Source of the DNA: Atopobium deltae
GTDB lineage: Bacteria > Actinomycetota > Coriobacteriia > Coriobacteriales > Atopobiaceae
DNA length: 40,634 bases
Direction: 5' to 3'
Assembly (NCBI RefSeq): GCF_001552785.1
Contig: NZ_KQ959489.1
Coordinates: 1-40,634 of the forward strand
Shown here: positions 24,762 to 33,262 of the stretch, in pieces
Layout: each line of letters starts with the position of its first letter
Numbering within the stretch: the first letter of the stretch is position 1
The notes under the pieces: model-generated
Databases searched by the model: none
What the model saw: only the letters and a program-made list of their open reading frames with translations
Told to the model about the DNA's origin: nothing
Position numbers and translations under genes: made by a program

Positions 24762-25814
24762 TTAGCCTTGAGCCTTACCCCTTGCTACAGATTTTTGTTT
24801 AAGCTGCCCACAAGCCGCATCTATATCAGAACCACGAGAGTTGCGGATAGTTGCCTCAACACCCACGCGAGCAAGTCTCTTAATAAACAGCTGCGCACGT
24901 TCGGGAGTCGAGGGTTTAAAGGGGGAGTCATCAATTTCATTTAGCATAATAAAGTTTACATGTACTAATGTACCTCGGGTAAAGTCACATAACGCTGAAA
25001 TTTCTTCATCAGTGTCGTTCACACCACCGATGAGTGCATATTCATAAGAGGGTCTTCGACCGGTCTTCTCGGCATAGTCTTGTAGTGCCTCTTTAAGTTG
25101 TGTGAGTTTAAACTGCTTGACACCAGGCATAAGCTCGTCACGCGTTTTTTGCACAGCTGAATGAAGAGAAACAGCAAGCGTAAATTGTTCAGGCTCAGTG
25201 GCAAATTTACGAATCATGGGAATAATTCCGCAGGTAGAAACTGTTAAATGTCGCGCCCCAATGCCAAGTCCATCCCGCGCGTTAAACAAACGCAGCGTGC
25301 GCAGCGTTTCTCGGTAGTTGGTAAATGGTTCACCTTGGCCCATAAAAACGATGTTCGACGCGCGCATGCCAAAATCATCGATGATGTATTGTGCCTGCTC
25401 ATAAATCTCATCAGCAGTGAGGGAACGAATGAGCCCCGATTTTCCCGTTGCACAAAATGAGCACCTCATGGCGCAGCCAGCCTGTGACGAAACGCAAATA
25501 GAAAGCTTGTCCGCTTTACTCAAGGAAGGCATACCCACACACTCAACCGTGGTCTTATCGGCCAGCTCAAGAAGGTATTTGCGGCTCCCGTCGGCGGATT
25601 GCTGCGTAACGATTGGTCGAGGGATATGAAGGTAAAAATTTTCTGCAAGGGTTTGGCGCAAGTTAAGGGGTAAATCACTCATGTCTTCAAACGATTTTGC
25701 ATGCTTTATCCACAACCATGAATAAATTTGGCTGGCACGAAACTTAGGCTGCCCTACACTAAGCACAAACGAAACAAGTTGTTCTTTAGAAAGCTGTTTA
25801 ATATTTTGCAGCAT
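24762..25814 (-). CDS. rlmN: Dual-specificity 23S rRNA/tRNA methyltransferase RlmN
   Basis: A 350-residue radical SAM enzyme that makes m2A2503 in 23S rRNA and m2A37 in tRNA. The radical SAM cluster is CAMRCSFC (Cys114, 118, 121), preceded by SSQAG. The C-terminal RNSRGSDIDAACGQL supplies the second catalytic Cys (Cys335). The open frame begins at 25895, but ATG 25814 (MLQNIKQL) has AAGGG 5-6 nt upstream and starts where the family starts. The extra 27 residues are translated leader. Confidence 0.95.
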   Translation of the reverse strand: MLQNIKQLSKEQLVSFVLSVGQPKFRASQIYSWLWIKHAKSFEDMSDLPLNLRQTLAENFYLHIPRPIVTQQSADGSRKYLLELADKTTVECVGMPSLSKADKLSICVSSQAGCAMRCSFCATGKSGLIRSLTADEIYEQAQYIIDDFGMRASNIVFMGQGEPFTNYRETLRTLRLFNARDGLGIGARHLTVSTCGIIPMIRKFATEPEQFTLAVSLHSAVQKTRDELMPGVKQFKLTQLKEALQDYAEKTGRRPSYEYALIGGVNDTDEEISALCDFTRGTLVHVNFIMLNEIDDSPFKPSTPERAQLFIKRLARVGVEATIRNSRGSDIDAACGQLKQKSVARGKAQG

Positions 25815-25876
25815 GCGAGCCCTTATCTGTAAGTTATATAAAAAGACGACAAAACGCTGACTTTTTTGCAAAAGCC

Positions 25877-25892
25877 GTACAAAGACTTGTAC
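25877..25892. promoter_or_regulatory. Inverted repeat in the rlmN-ddl divergent region
   Basis: GTACAA and TTGTAC flank a 4-nt spacer AGAC. The right arm may also act as a -35 (TTGTAC) for ddl, with a poor -10 (GATTAC) 17 nt downstream. Weak operator candidate. Confidence 0.3.
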
Positions 25893-25936
25893 CATTAGAG
25901 TCTAACGTAGATTACGTTGTGAACGAGGAGTTTATA

Positions 25937-26887
25937 ATGACCAACATTGATGTCACACATTGTAAAATTGCGCTTTTATCAGGGGGTTGGTCTGACGAAA
26001 GGGAGGTTGCCCTAGCAAGTGGGCGCGCATGCGAGAAGGCGCTTCGTGAGGCGGGATTTACCCAAGTTGATTTTATTGATGTGGCCCAAGATGGTATTTT
26101 AGCTAAGCTCGAGGCGGGCAAATATGACCTTGCTTTTATTGCTATGCACGGAAAGTTTGGTGAGGACGGCTGTATTCAGGGTCTTTGTGAGATTTTGCAC
26201 CTCCCGTATACATTTTCGGGTGTTTTGGCATCTGCGGTTGGCATGGAAAAGCAAATTGCCAAAACGCTTTACCATACCGTGGACATCCCTACGCCTGCAG
26301 GTGTTGAAGTTTCTGTCTCGCAAGAGCTGAATGAGGAATTTATTCAAAACATAGTAGAGACATATGGCCTTCCGCTGTTTGTAAAACCTGCGAGCAATGG
26401 TTCGAGCTACGGGGTTTCTCGAGTCACAAAAAAAGAGCAGCTTAAAGACGCTATTCTCTGCGCTCATAGGGGTGCCGACAAAGCCCTCGTTGAGCAGGCG
26501 ATTATCGGAACCGAAATCACAGTACCCGTCATTGGTAATAAGAACCCTCACGCACTGCCCGCTGTTGAAATTGTGACGGGTGCAGAGTTTTATAACAGTG
26601 AAGTGAAGTATGAGCCCTCCGAGCTTCACCATGTTATTCCAGCTCGTATTTCCGAGAAAGCCTATGCACTTGCACAGGAGTATGCGCAAAAAGCGCATGA
26701 GGTACTCGGCTGTCGTGGTGCATCCCGCAGTGACTTCATTGTTAATGCCGATGATGTGCCCGTGCTTCTCGAAACCAACGTCATTCCTGGCATGACCGAA
26801 AACTCTCTGCTTCCTGACTCGGCACGTTATGAGGGGATTGAGTTTTTCGAGCTATGCCGCAAATTTGTCGAGTTTGCTCTTGAATGA
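25937..26887 (+). CDS. ddl: D-alanine-D-alanine ligase
   Basis: A 316-residue ATP-grasp ligase that makes D-Ala-D-Ala for peptidoglycan. Seen: LLSGGWSDEREVALASG, MHGKFGEDG (about 70-78), LFVKPASNGSSYGVSRV, EQAIIGTEITVPV and, near the C-terminus, LLETNVIPGMTENSLLP. The EVKY stretch carries Tyr rather than the His of vancomycin-type D-Ala-D-Lac ligases, so D-Ala-D-Ala specificity is inferred. ATG 25937 has GAGGAG 7 nt upstream; GTG 25919 would add six residues. It overlaps the helicase gene by 4 bp (ATGA). Confidence 0.94.
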   Translation: MTNIDVTHCKIALLSGGWSDEREVALASGRACEKALREAGFTQVDFIDVAQDGILAKLEAGKYDLAFIAMHGKFGEDGCIQGLCEILHLPYTFSGVLASAVGMEKQIAKTLYHTVDIPTPAGVEVSVSQELNEEFIQNIVETYGLPLFVKPASNGSSYGVSRVTKKEQLKDAILCAHRGADKALVEQAIIGTEITVPVIGNKNPHALPAVEIVTGAEFYNSEVKYEPSELHHVIPARISEKAYALAQEYAQKAHEVLGCRGASRSDFIVNADDVPVLLETNVIPGMTENSLLPDSARYEGIEFFELCRKFVEFALE

Positions 26888-29800
26888 TGTTGGATGATTT
26901 TTTGTTGCCTGACACACCTCGGCAAATCGCAGAACAATATAAAACGCTTAAAGTCTTCGCGCAGGACCAAGATTTTGGTCTGCTCGAAGACAATTTTATC
27001 GTGCTCGACACTGAAACCACGGGCTTATCGTTTAAAACCTGTGAGCTTATCGAGATAGCTGCAGCTCGCATCGAACAGCGCAAGATTGTCGACAGGTTTT
27101 CGACCTTTGTGAACCCCACTAAACTTATTCCAGAAGAAATTACCAAGCTGACGCACATCACCAACGCTGACGTTTTTAATGCGCCTTCTAGCAGACAGGC
27201 GGTTAAGCAACTCACTGATTTTGTTGGTGGCATGCCCATTTTGGCGCATAATGCGCACTTTGACAGGACGTTTATAGAGCGCGTGAAAGGTGGTTGTTTT
27301 GTAAGTGACACCTGGATTGATACGCTTGCACTCAGTCGAATTGCCTTGCCGTGTCTTTCTTCGCATAAACTCGCTGATCTATCAGCGATGTTTGGGCACG
27401 ATAGAGTTTCTCACCGCGCCATGGATGACGTGGAAGCGCTTGCTGAACTTTGGCCCATAGTGCTTGCGGGACTTCGCCTGCTGGGGCCCGATCTTATGCG
27501 CTTTTTAGCGGACATGCATGAAGGGTATGACTGGCCTTTTCGGCCGATTTTCAGCTATCTCGCACGAGATAAGGTGGACGCGGGGTTTGATGTGTTGCAA
27601 CGCCGCCACCAGATCGTACAGCCCGATCGTTGGGTCCCGCAAGCGGGCGCGCAAGCAGCCGCTCAAGCATCGCCAACGCTCTTTCCCGTTTTAAAAGAGC
27701 AGATAGATGCCGTATTTAAGCCACAGGGGAGCATGGCGGGCATATACGAGAAGTACGAGTTTCGTCCCGAACAGCTTCGCATGGCGCAAGAAGTGCAAGA
27801 AGTTCAGCAGCATGGGGGAGTGAGCTGCATAGAGGCTGGCACGGGTGTTGGCAAATCCATGGCGTATCTTGTGCCTAGTGCCTTGTTTTCTATCAACAAC
27901 CAAACAGGCGTTGGTATTGCAACCAAGACAAATATACTGACAGATCAGCTGATGCACAAAGAGCTGCCTGTGCTTGCAAAACTTTTTGCCGAGAAGACCG
28001 TTGATGTTGCGGGGAGCATGCCTGCGTGCCACACACCCGCGGGAAGCTCGCCCGCAGGTGCTCCCGTAGGGAGTAAAGGCGCGAGTACAAGCACATCAAG
28101 CCGCGTTGCACCAAGTCGCACATCTGCAGGAGCTGCAGCAACACCGCATTTCAGCTATTGCGCGCTCAAAGGATTTGACCACTATCCGTGTTTGCAAAAG
28201 ATTATGCAGGCCGCAACCCAGCCGATCTTCTCGCCAGAAGAAGATAATGACCAAGTGGGAAGCCAAGAAGGACAGAAGCAAGAAAGCTCAGTAGCCGTAC
28301 AGGACTGCTTAACCGCACTTGCGGTAAGCCTTGCTTATGCTTGCCAGTGTCCAACGGGCGATATTGACAGGCTGGGAATTAGATGGAGTAATGTTCCCCG
28401 TTCTTTGATAACGAGTACTGCCGAAGGGTGCTTGCGCGCGCAGTGTCCCTTTTACCCACATGAATGTCTGGTTTTTGCCGCACGGAAGAAGGCGGCCACA
28501 TCCAACATTGTGGTGACAAACCATGCGCTTCTTTTATGCGGTGTCGATGCGGATGGTACGGTTTTGCCTCCGCTTGAGCATTGGATTATAGACGAGGCTC
28601 ATTCGTTTGAATCAGAGGCCCGCAAGCTCTGGGCACGCGAAATTTCGAGCGCTACCGTGCGAGCAACCTTTGAGCATATCGGCGGAGTTCGCACAGGTGC
28701 TCTTCATGCATTGTTGGTGCAAGCAGCCTCGTGTGAGGGAAGCACCCTTATCGCGGGCCTTCTCACAAAAGCAGCGTCGTTGTGTGCTCGAGCTTCGCTG
28801 CGCTGCAACGATCTTTTTTCCGAAATAGCAGGATTTTGCCAAGAACAGGCTCCGTCACGCGGTTTTTATGCGAATCAAAGCTATGATACTTCGGAAATTT
28901 GGATTAGTGACGAGTTGCGTGCAACGCCAGCGTGGGAAAAAATCCAAGTGACGGCAACCTGTACTATGCAAGCGCTTGAAGAAGCTGTCAAAAATATTAC
29001 CGAAGCCCAACAAAAAATCGCGGAGCAGATCACCAAGCCTGATGCGTTTTTGACAAGTGATATTCGAAGCCTGCGGGACCTTCTCGCTAGTCTTTCGCTG
29101 ATCATGAAAGAACAGAGCTCCGAGTACGTCTATTCCATACAGGTGAGAAGAACCGCGGGTAATAGCAGGCACTATGCGCTGCGCGCGGAAAAATTGGATA
29201 TCGGCGAGCAGCTGGCAAACAAGTGGCTTCCCCAGAACAAAAGTTGTGTCTTTACCTCGGCAACATTGACCGCCAATGGTGACTTTAAGCACTTCAATCA
29301 CGCTGTCGGCATTGATCGGCTGGATAGTCGGGGTCAGCTGGACCAGCAGGGTCAGCTGGACCAGTCATATCAACCAGATCAACCAGATCAACTGAACCAA
29401 CTCGAGGAAGTGCCCGTCAAGCACGCGTGCATTCCTTCAAGTTTTGATTACGAGCACAATATGCGCGTACTTGTGGCTCGCGATTTGCCGCTGGCTCAAA
29501 GCCCTGAATATATCGAAAAGCTCGCTGACATGCTCTATTCGGTGCATTGTGCCATGAAGGGCTCGGTGCTCAGCTTGTTTACTAACCGTCGCGATATGGA
29601 GGCTACATACAAGCTTTTGCAACCACGTCTTGCGCAGGCAGGCCTTTCGTTGGCAATGCAGCAAAAAACGACCAGTGCCCAACAGCTGCAAAGAAAATTT
29701 ATTGCCGAGAAGACCCTCTCATTGTTTGCGCTCAAATCTTTTTGGGAGGGCGTCGACGCAGCAGGGGATACCCTGCGCTGCGTGGTTATTGTAAAGTTGC

Positions 29801-30081
29801 CCTTCTCGAGCCCCAACGATCCACTTTCGAAACAGCGTGCTGCTCAAGACGATCGAACGTGGTGGAAGTACTCTCTGCCCGAGGCGATTATTTCAGTGAA
29901 GCAAGCGGCTGGTCGCCTTATTCGAAGTTCGAGCGACAAAGGTGTTTTGATTTTTGCCGACTCGCGTCTGCTTACCAAGCGCTATGGTTCTCAGTTCTTA
30001 TCGAGCCTTCCACAAAAAGAGTATGTCGCTCTCGAGGCACAATATATTGGGCGCTATATTGAATTGCTGCACATGTGGTAA
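26884..30081 (+). CDS. dinG: DEDDh exonuclease-DinG helicase fusion with Fe-S cysteines
   Basis: A 1065-residue protein. Residues about 35-200 form a DnaQ-like 3'-5' exonuclease: DTETTGL (first acidic motif), LAHNAHFD and HRAMDD (177-182). A DinG/XPD-type helicase follows: Walker A AGTGVGKS (about 316-323), DEAH (570-573), FWEGVD and AAGRLIRS. Between Walker A and DEAH lie four Cys in an Fe-S layout: KGFDHYPC, CLRAQC and PFYPHEC, close to E. coli DinG spacing. Two low-complexity insertions interrupt the helicase (Ala/Ser/Thr-rich about 380-415; QLDQ-type repeats about 815-838). ATGA overlap with ddl implies translational coupling. Likely role: unwinding and trimming damaged or R-loop DNA. Confidence 0.93.
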   Translation: MMLDDFLLPDTPRQIAEQYKTLKVFAQDQDFGLLEDNFIVLDTETTGLSFKTCELIEIAAARIEQRKIVDRFSTFVNPTKLIPEEITKLTHITNADVFNAPSSRQAVKQLTDFVGGMPILAHNAHFDRTFIERVKGGCFVSDTWIDTLALSRIALPCLSSHKLADLSAMFGHDRVSHRAMDDVEALAELWPIVLAGLRLLGPDLMRFLADMHEGYDWPFRPIFSYLARDKVDAGFDVLQRRHQIVQPDRWVPQAGAQAAAQASPTLFPVLKEQIDAVFKPQGSMAGIYEKYEFRPEQLRMAQEVQEVQQHGGVSCIEAGTGVGKSMAYLVPSALFSINNQTGVGIATKTNILTDQLMHKELPVLAKLFAEKTVDVAGSMPACHTPAGSSPAGAPVGSKGASTSTSSRVAPSRTSAGAAATPHFSYCALKGFDHYPCLQKIMQAATQPIFSPEEDNDQVGSQEGQKQESSVAVQDCLTALAVSLAYACQCPTGDIDRLGIRWSNVPRSLITSTAEGCLRAQCPFYPHECLVFAARKKAATSNIVVTNHALLLCGVDADGTVLPPLEHWIIDEAHSFESEARKLWAREISSATVRATFEHIGGVRTGALHALLVQAASCEGSTLIAGLLTKAASLCARASLRCNDLFSEIAGFCQEQAPSRGFYANQSYDTSEIWISDELRATPAWEKIQVTATCTMQALEEAVKNITEAQQKIAEQITKPDAFLTSDIRSLRDLLASLSLIMKEQSSEYVYSIQVRRTAGNSRHYALRAEKLDIGEQLANKWLPQNKSCVFTSATLTANGDFKHFNHAVGIDRLDSRGQLDQQGQLDQSYQPDQPDQLNQLEEVPVKHACIPSSFDYEHNMRVLVARDLPLAQSPEYIEKLADMLYSVHCAMKGSVLSLFTNRRDMEATYKLLQPRLAQAGLSLAMQQKTTSAQQLQRKFIAEKTLSLFALKSFWEGVDAAGDTLRCVVIVKLPFSSPNDPLSKQRAAQDDRTWWKYSLPEAIISVKQAAGRLIRSSSDKGVLIFADSRLLTKRYGSQFLSSLPQKEYVALEAQYIGRYIELLHMW
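29334..29400 (+). repeat. Short tandem repeats in dinG encoding QLDQ-like units
   Basis: Near-identical CAGCTGGACCAG units (about 29335 and 29353), then CAACCAGAT twice and CAACTGAACCAA, encode Gln/Leu/Asp/Pro-rich repeats (QLDQ, QPDQ, QLNQ). The tract is in frame and lies in the C-terminal helicase half. It is a likely hotspot for length variation. Confidence 0.7.
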
Positions 30082-30179
30082 GCGTCGAAGAGTGCGGATA
30101 GGCAGATAGGGTCTCTGCTGCGGATAGGGTTGCCGCAGATAAGGTCCGTTGTCCGCCGCTCGTCGAAGCACTCACAGGT
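30082..30179. repeat. Repeat-rich gap between convergent dinG and the WYL gene
   Basis: Within 51 bp there are four copies of GC(G/A)GATA(A/G)GG-like words (30094, 30102 shifted, 30120 and 30135), and CGTCGAAG occurs twice (30083 and 30161). No convincing Rho-independent terminator is seen for either of the two convergent genes. Confidence 0.5.
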
Positions 30180-32660
30180 CTACACTAAAGCCAGCGTTTG
30201 CCGCGCATATTGCAATACCTGCTCACACAATTCATCATCAGCAATATACAAACCCGCACCACATGCCGTGAGGTGTTGCATTAGCCAAAGGCTTTGATAG
30301 TTGGGAATGATGGCTTCGGTTATGACATCGTTTTGAGTATCGTTTCCCTTGTTTGTGCTGCTTAGATTCTTGCTAGCATGTTCGTTATTCGCATATCCGT
30401 TGATCTTATTGCCAGCCAAATCTTGAATTTGCTTTGGATGCCAAGGATACAGCGTCACGAGCTTACGATCAAAGAAAAGTACCCGCGCGGTTTTTGTGGG
30501 TGCCGTAAACGAAACGTTGGGCTTATTGCCCACACTAGTAAAATCTCTTAGCTGCTTTAGATACAGCATCGTTTTTGCAGCATCTTTTTGAGAAACACAA
30601 TCGCAGGATGCAACATCATGCATACGATCAAGCCTAAACCTGCGCTTTTGCATGCTTTGACAATCAAGAGCCCACAAATAGGTGTAGTCATTTTCCTTAA
30701 AAAGGTACCTCGGCAAAACAGTGTGCTGCTTTTTACGCGGCGAGGCGCTGCGCGCGTTCGCGTCTCCGCTGTTCGTGTCACCTATGTCACCTGCACCGTC
30801 CCTGCTGTTTATGTCACCTGCACCATTTGCGCCATCTGTACTGTAGTGGCCAGGTGTGTATGTAAATGTGAGGGCCTGCTCGCATCCTCGACCAGCATTA
30901 TTTGCGAGCACTACCTCAATGCAACTAAGAAGGGCGTCGGGTGTAGCAGAGGTTTTGCGAGAGGTAATGGTGCGCTCAACGTATTCTGGTGCAACCTCTT
31001 GATGGACAAAGCTTTTATCAACCGCCTGATACAGTGGGTGATCTCGAGAAACGTCTAAAAATTGCAGCGCCGCTACGAGCGCCGTGGTTTCACTTATGGT
31101 AAGACGAAGTGCCTTTGTGCCACTTGTCGCCGCGGGGTTTGCGGGACTCACCTGAATGGTGTTCTCGTCATCCGACAATGCAATAGGCAGAGAATTTGTT
31201 TCATCGGCGGCAAGCAGCAGAAGTTGATTCACAAGTTCCGCAGCATCGTCCAGCTCAAGACCGAACTCCTCGGCAACATCTTTCTTGCTATAGGGCTCTT
31301 TACTTTTTGCAAGCACGAGCCACAAAAGCTCGAGCGCTCGCAGATTTATCTGATTTTTATTGCCAGAGCTTCTCGAGAGTTTTCGTGTAAGCGTCGTGGT
31401 GTCGTCACTGTCTGCCGCGCTCGTGCTGGTGCTTGTACCACTGTTGACGCCTCCACTACTCGGCAAGTTCTTATCAAGAAATGCCATGCTCTCGCAGTGT
31501 TTTTTATAGGCCGCAAGCGCCTCATCGGCAGTTGTTGATGCCGAGAAGATCGTTTGCTCAAGAATATTTTTCCAGGCATCTACCAGCGGTTTTGGTTTTT
31601 GAGGGACAAAGCCCTCCTCAAGGGCCCACTGCGCCGCGTCGGTAAGCTGATTTGTGTTAACGGGCATGCGCAACAGTGCCTGCGTTGCCGCCAGATCCTG
31701 TGCCTGCGACGAGACCTGTGTTTGCAATGAGGTCTGCTCTTCAGCGGCAGGCTCGTCGGTAGAGAAATATCCGCGGCCTACGGGAATCTTTGAATAGTCG
31801 TTTTGGAGACGGTCAAGTGAAGGGTGAGGATAAAAAGTAGCTTCAACAAGATTTTGTCCAAGCTGGAATGGCAAAAAGAGATATTTTTTAACGGAAAAGG
31901 ACTCGGGAACCTCGTACGTCTCTTCTAATTTTTTGATAAAGAGGACACGGTCTTCTCGATAAACGCGAATCTGGTTGTACTGTAAGCCGAGCTCCTTACT
32001 ATACACGCATCCAACAAAATACGACTTTTTATTAAGCGAGAAAAGCCCCAAAATTGCGAGTGTTTTGTCACTGATTTTTCCTTGGGCATCGATATAGCTT
32101 ATTTGACAACAGCGGCGTTGAATAAAATAATCGCGCAGCTCAGAGCTTATACGCTTTTGTTTTTCAATCTCTTTTTGCTGCCTTTTTGTTTGCGCTTTTG
32201 TACCGCCCGGTGTGTCGCCTCTTGTATCAGTGCGAACGTCAATAATACTTGGAATATCGGCAGTGTTAAAAAACCCACTTATATTTGCAAGAGCAAGTCG
32301 TAGATCACGTTGATAGGGAAACGCCTCATCCTTACACAATGGTTCACATAAGGCGTCAAGTTTTGCGGCATTCTGAGCTGAAAAATAGTTCGTATTTGCA
32401 TAGGTACACTGGGCGTCCAGGGCATACACATCTCCGCCCAGCGGGTCAGAAAGTGTAAGAACGATGGTTCCACAAGCCTCAAGTGCTTCTCTATCTCGGT
32501 CAAATTGTCTATGAGCACTGTTGTCGTTTAAGTCAGGATAAATTGCATCTTTTATTTTTTTAAACGAAAGATTAGTTTGCGTATTTATAAAAAGAAGAGC
32601 AAGCGCTGCTCGACGTTCCAACACCCGGGAATTTTTATCTTCTTGCAATTCTTCCTGCAT
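30180..32660 (-). CDS. Fused double-WYL transcriptional regulator (PafBC-like)
   Basis: A protein of about 826 residues with two copies of an HTH-WYL layout. First half: N-terminal winged helix (RRAALALLFINTQTNLSFKK, about 15-65) and a WYL-like domain (QISYIDAQGK... RVYREDRVLFI, about 185-250). Second half: helix-turn-helix region (INLRALELLWLVLAKSKEPY, then SKKDVAEEFGL) and a second WYL-like domain (YLWALDCQSMQKRRFRLDRM), ending in a WCX-like tail. The linker is Ser/Thr/Asp-rich. PafBC proteins activate DNA-damage genes in actinobacteria, and fused forms exist (family knowledge). ATG 32660, with GAGGTGA about 6 nt before it, is chosen over GTG 32669. It converges on dinG. Confidence 0.82.
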   Translation of the reverse strand: MQEELQEDKNSRVLERRAALALLFINTQTNLSFKKIKDAIYPDLNDNSAHRQFDRDREALEACGTIVLTLSDPLGGDVYALDAQCTYANTNYFSAQNAAKLDALCEPLCKDEAFPYQRDLRLALANISGFFNTADIPSIIDVRTDTRGDTPGGTKAQTKRQQKEIEKQKRISSELRDYFIQRRCCQISYIDAQGKISDKTLAILGLFSLNKKSYFVGCVYSKELGLQYNQIRVYREDRVLFIKKLEETYEVPESFSVKKYLFLPFQLGQNLVEATFYPHPSLDRLQNDYSKIPVGRGYFSTDEPAAEEQTSLQTQVSSQAQDLAATQALLRMPVNTNQLTDAAQWALEEGFVPQKPKPLVDAWKNILEQTIFSASTTADEALAAYKKHCESMAFLDKNLPSSGGVNSGTSTSTSAADSDDTTTLTRKLSRSSGNKNQINLRALELLWLVLAKSKEPYSKKDVAEEFGLELDDAAELVNQLLLLAADETNSLPIALSDDENTIQVSPANPAATSGTKALRLTISETTALVAALQFLDVSRDHPLYQAVDKSFVHQEVAPEYVERTITSRKTSATPDALLSCIEVVLANNAGRGCEQALTFTYTPGHYSTDGANGAGDINSRDGAGDIGDTNSGDANARSASPRKKQHTVLPRYLFKENDYTYLWALDCQSMQKRRFRLDRMHDVASCDCVSQKDAAKTMLYLKQLRDFTSVGNKPNVSFTAPTKTARVLFFDRKLVTLYPWHPKQIQDLAGNKINGYANNEHASKNLSSTNKGNDTQNDVITEAIIPNYQSLWLMQHLTACGAGLYIADDELCEQVLQYARQTLALV

Positions 32661-33262
32661 AGGTATCACCTCGCTGCCGCTATTCTCTGATCACATCCCG
32701 TGAAGCTCAGAGAAGCTCGACTACCCTGTGGACCAACGCCTCAACTTGTGACTCAACGAAACGCCTCAAGCAATGTTTTAAAATGCGCTCCAAAAACATT
32801 GTCATGAGTGCTTAAAAAACTAAGCAAAATTAGTATACGTGTGGAGCTGGCGGCTGTGTAGCCATAAGCAGCCAAGAGTTGTAAAATTGCACGCATGTGG
32901 ATGTGGTATGCGGCCGTACTATGCGGCCGTACTATGCGGATCTGGTGCGCGGACGTGCTTGGTATTTTCAGGCGACCCATGCGCGTCCGAGGGTCTTTGG
33001 ATCTATTTTTATGACGTGCACACAAGATTTGCCACACAACCACGACTCGACACGCAATCACGATCCTTAAAAAACCCTATAAGAAATTCGCTTTTTTATA
33101 CAAAATCGTCCAAAAAAGCTTTTAAACGTAAAGAAAATATGATTAGCCTAAGCTAAATTATCTCAAAAACGATTATGCGACTGTGCAAATGCTGGCACAA
33201 AACGTATACTTTTACCAAGAGACCACAACTTTTTACAGGTTATGCATACAAAGGACGATAGC
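32661..33262. other. 602-nt divergent intergenic region (WYL regulator / M28-like protein)
   Basis: No gene is seen. Contents: direct repeats ACGCCTCAA (near 32730 and 32761), an inverted repeat CAATGTTTT (32771-32779) / AAAACATTG (32793-32801) upstream of the WYL gene, a 13-bp tandem repeat (32907-32940), and an AT-rich stretch before the plus-strand gene (33065-33180). Both divergent promoters must lie here, but no strong -35/-10 pair stands out. Confidence 0.6.
32907..32940. repeat. 13-bp tandem repeat
   Basis: TATGCGGCCGTAC is repeated exactly at 32907-32919 and 32920-32932, with a partial third copy (TATGCGGA) to 32940. Each unit contains the palindrome ACGGCCGT across the C-G core. Confidence 0.85.
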
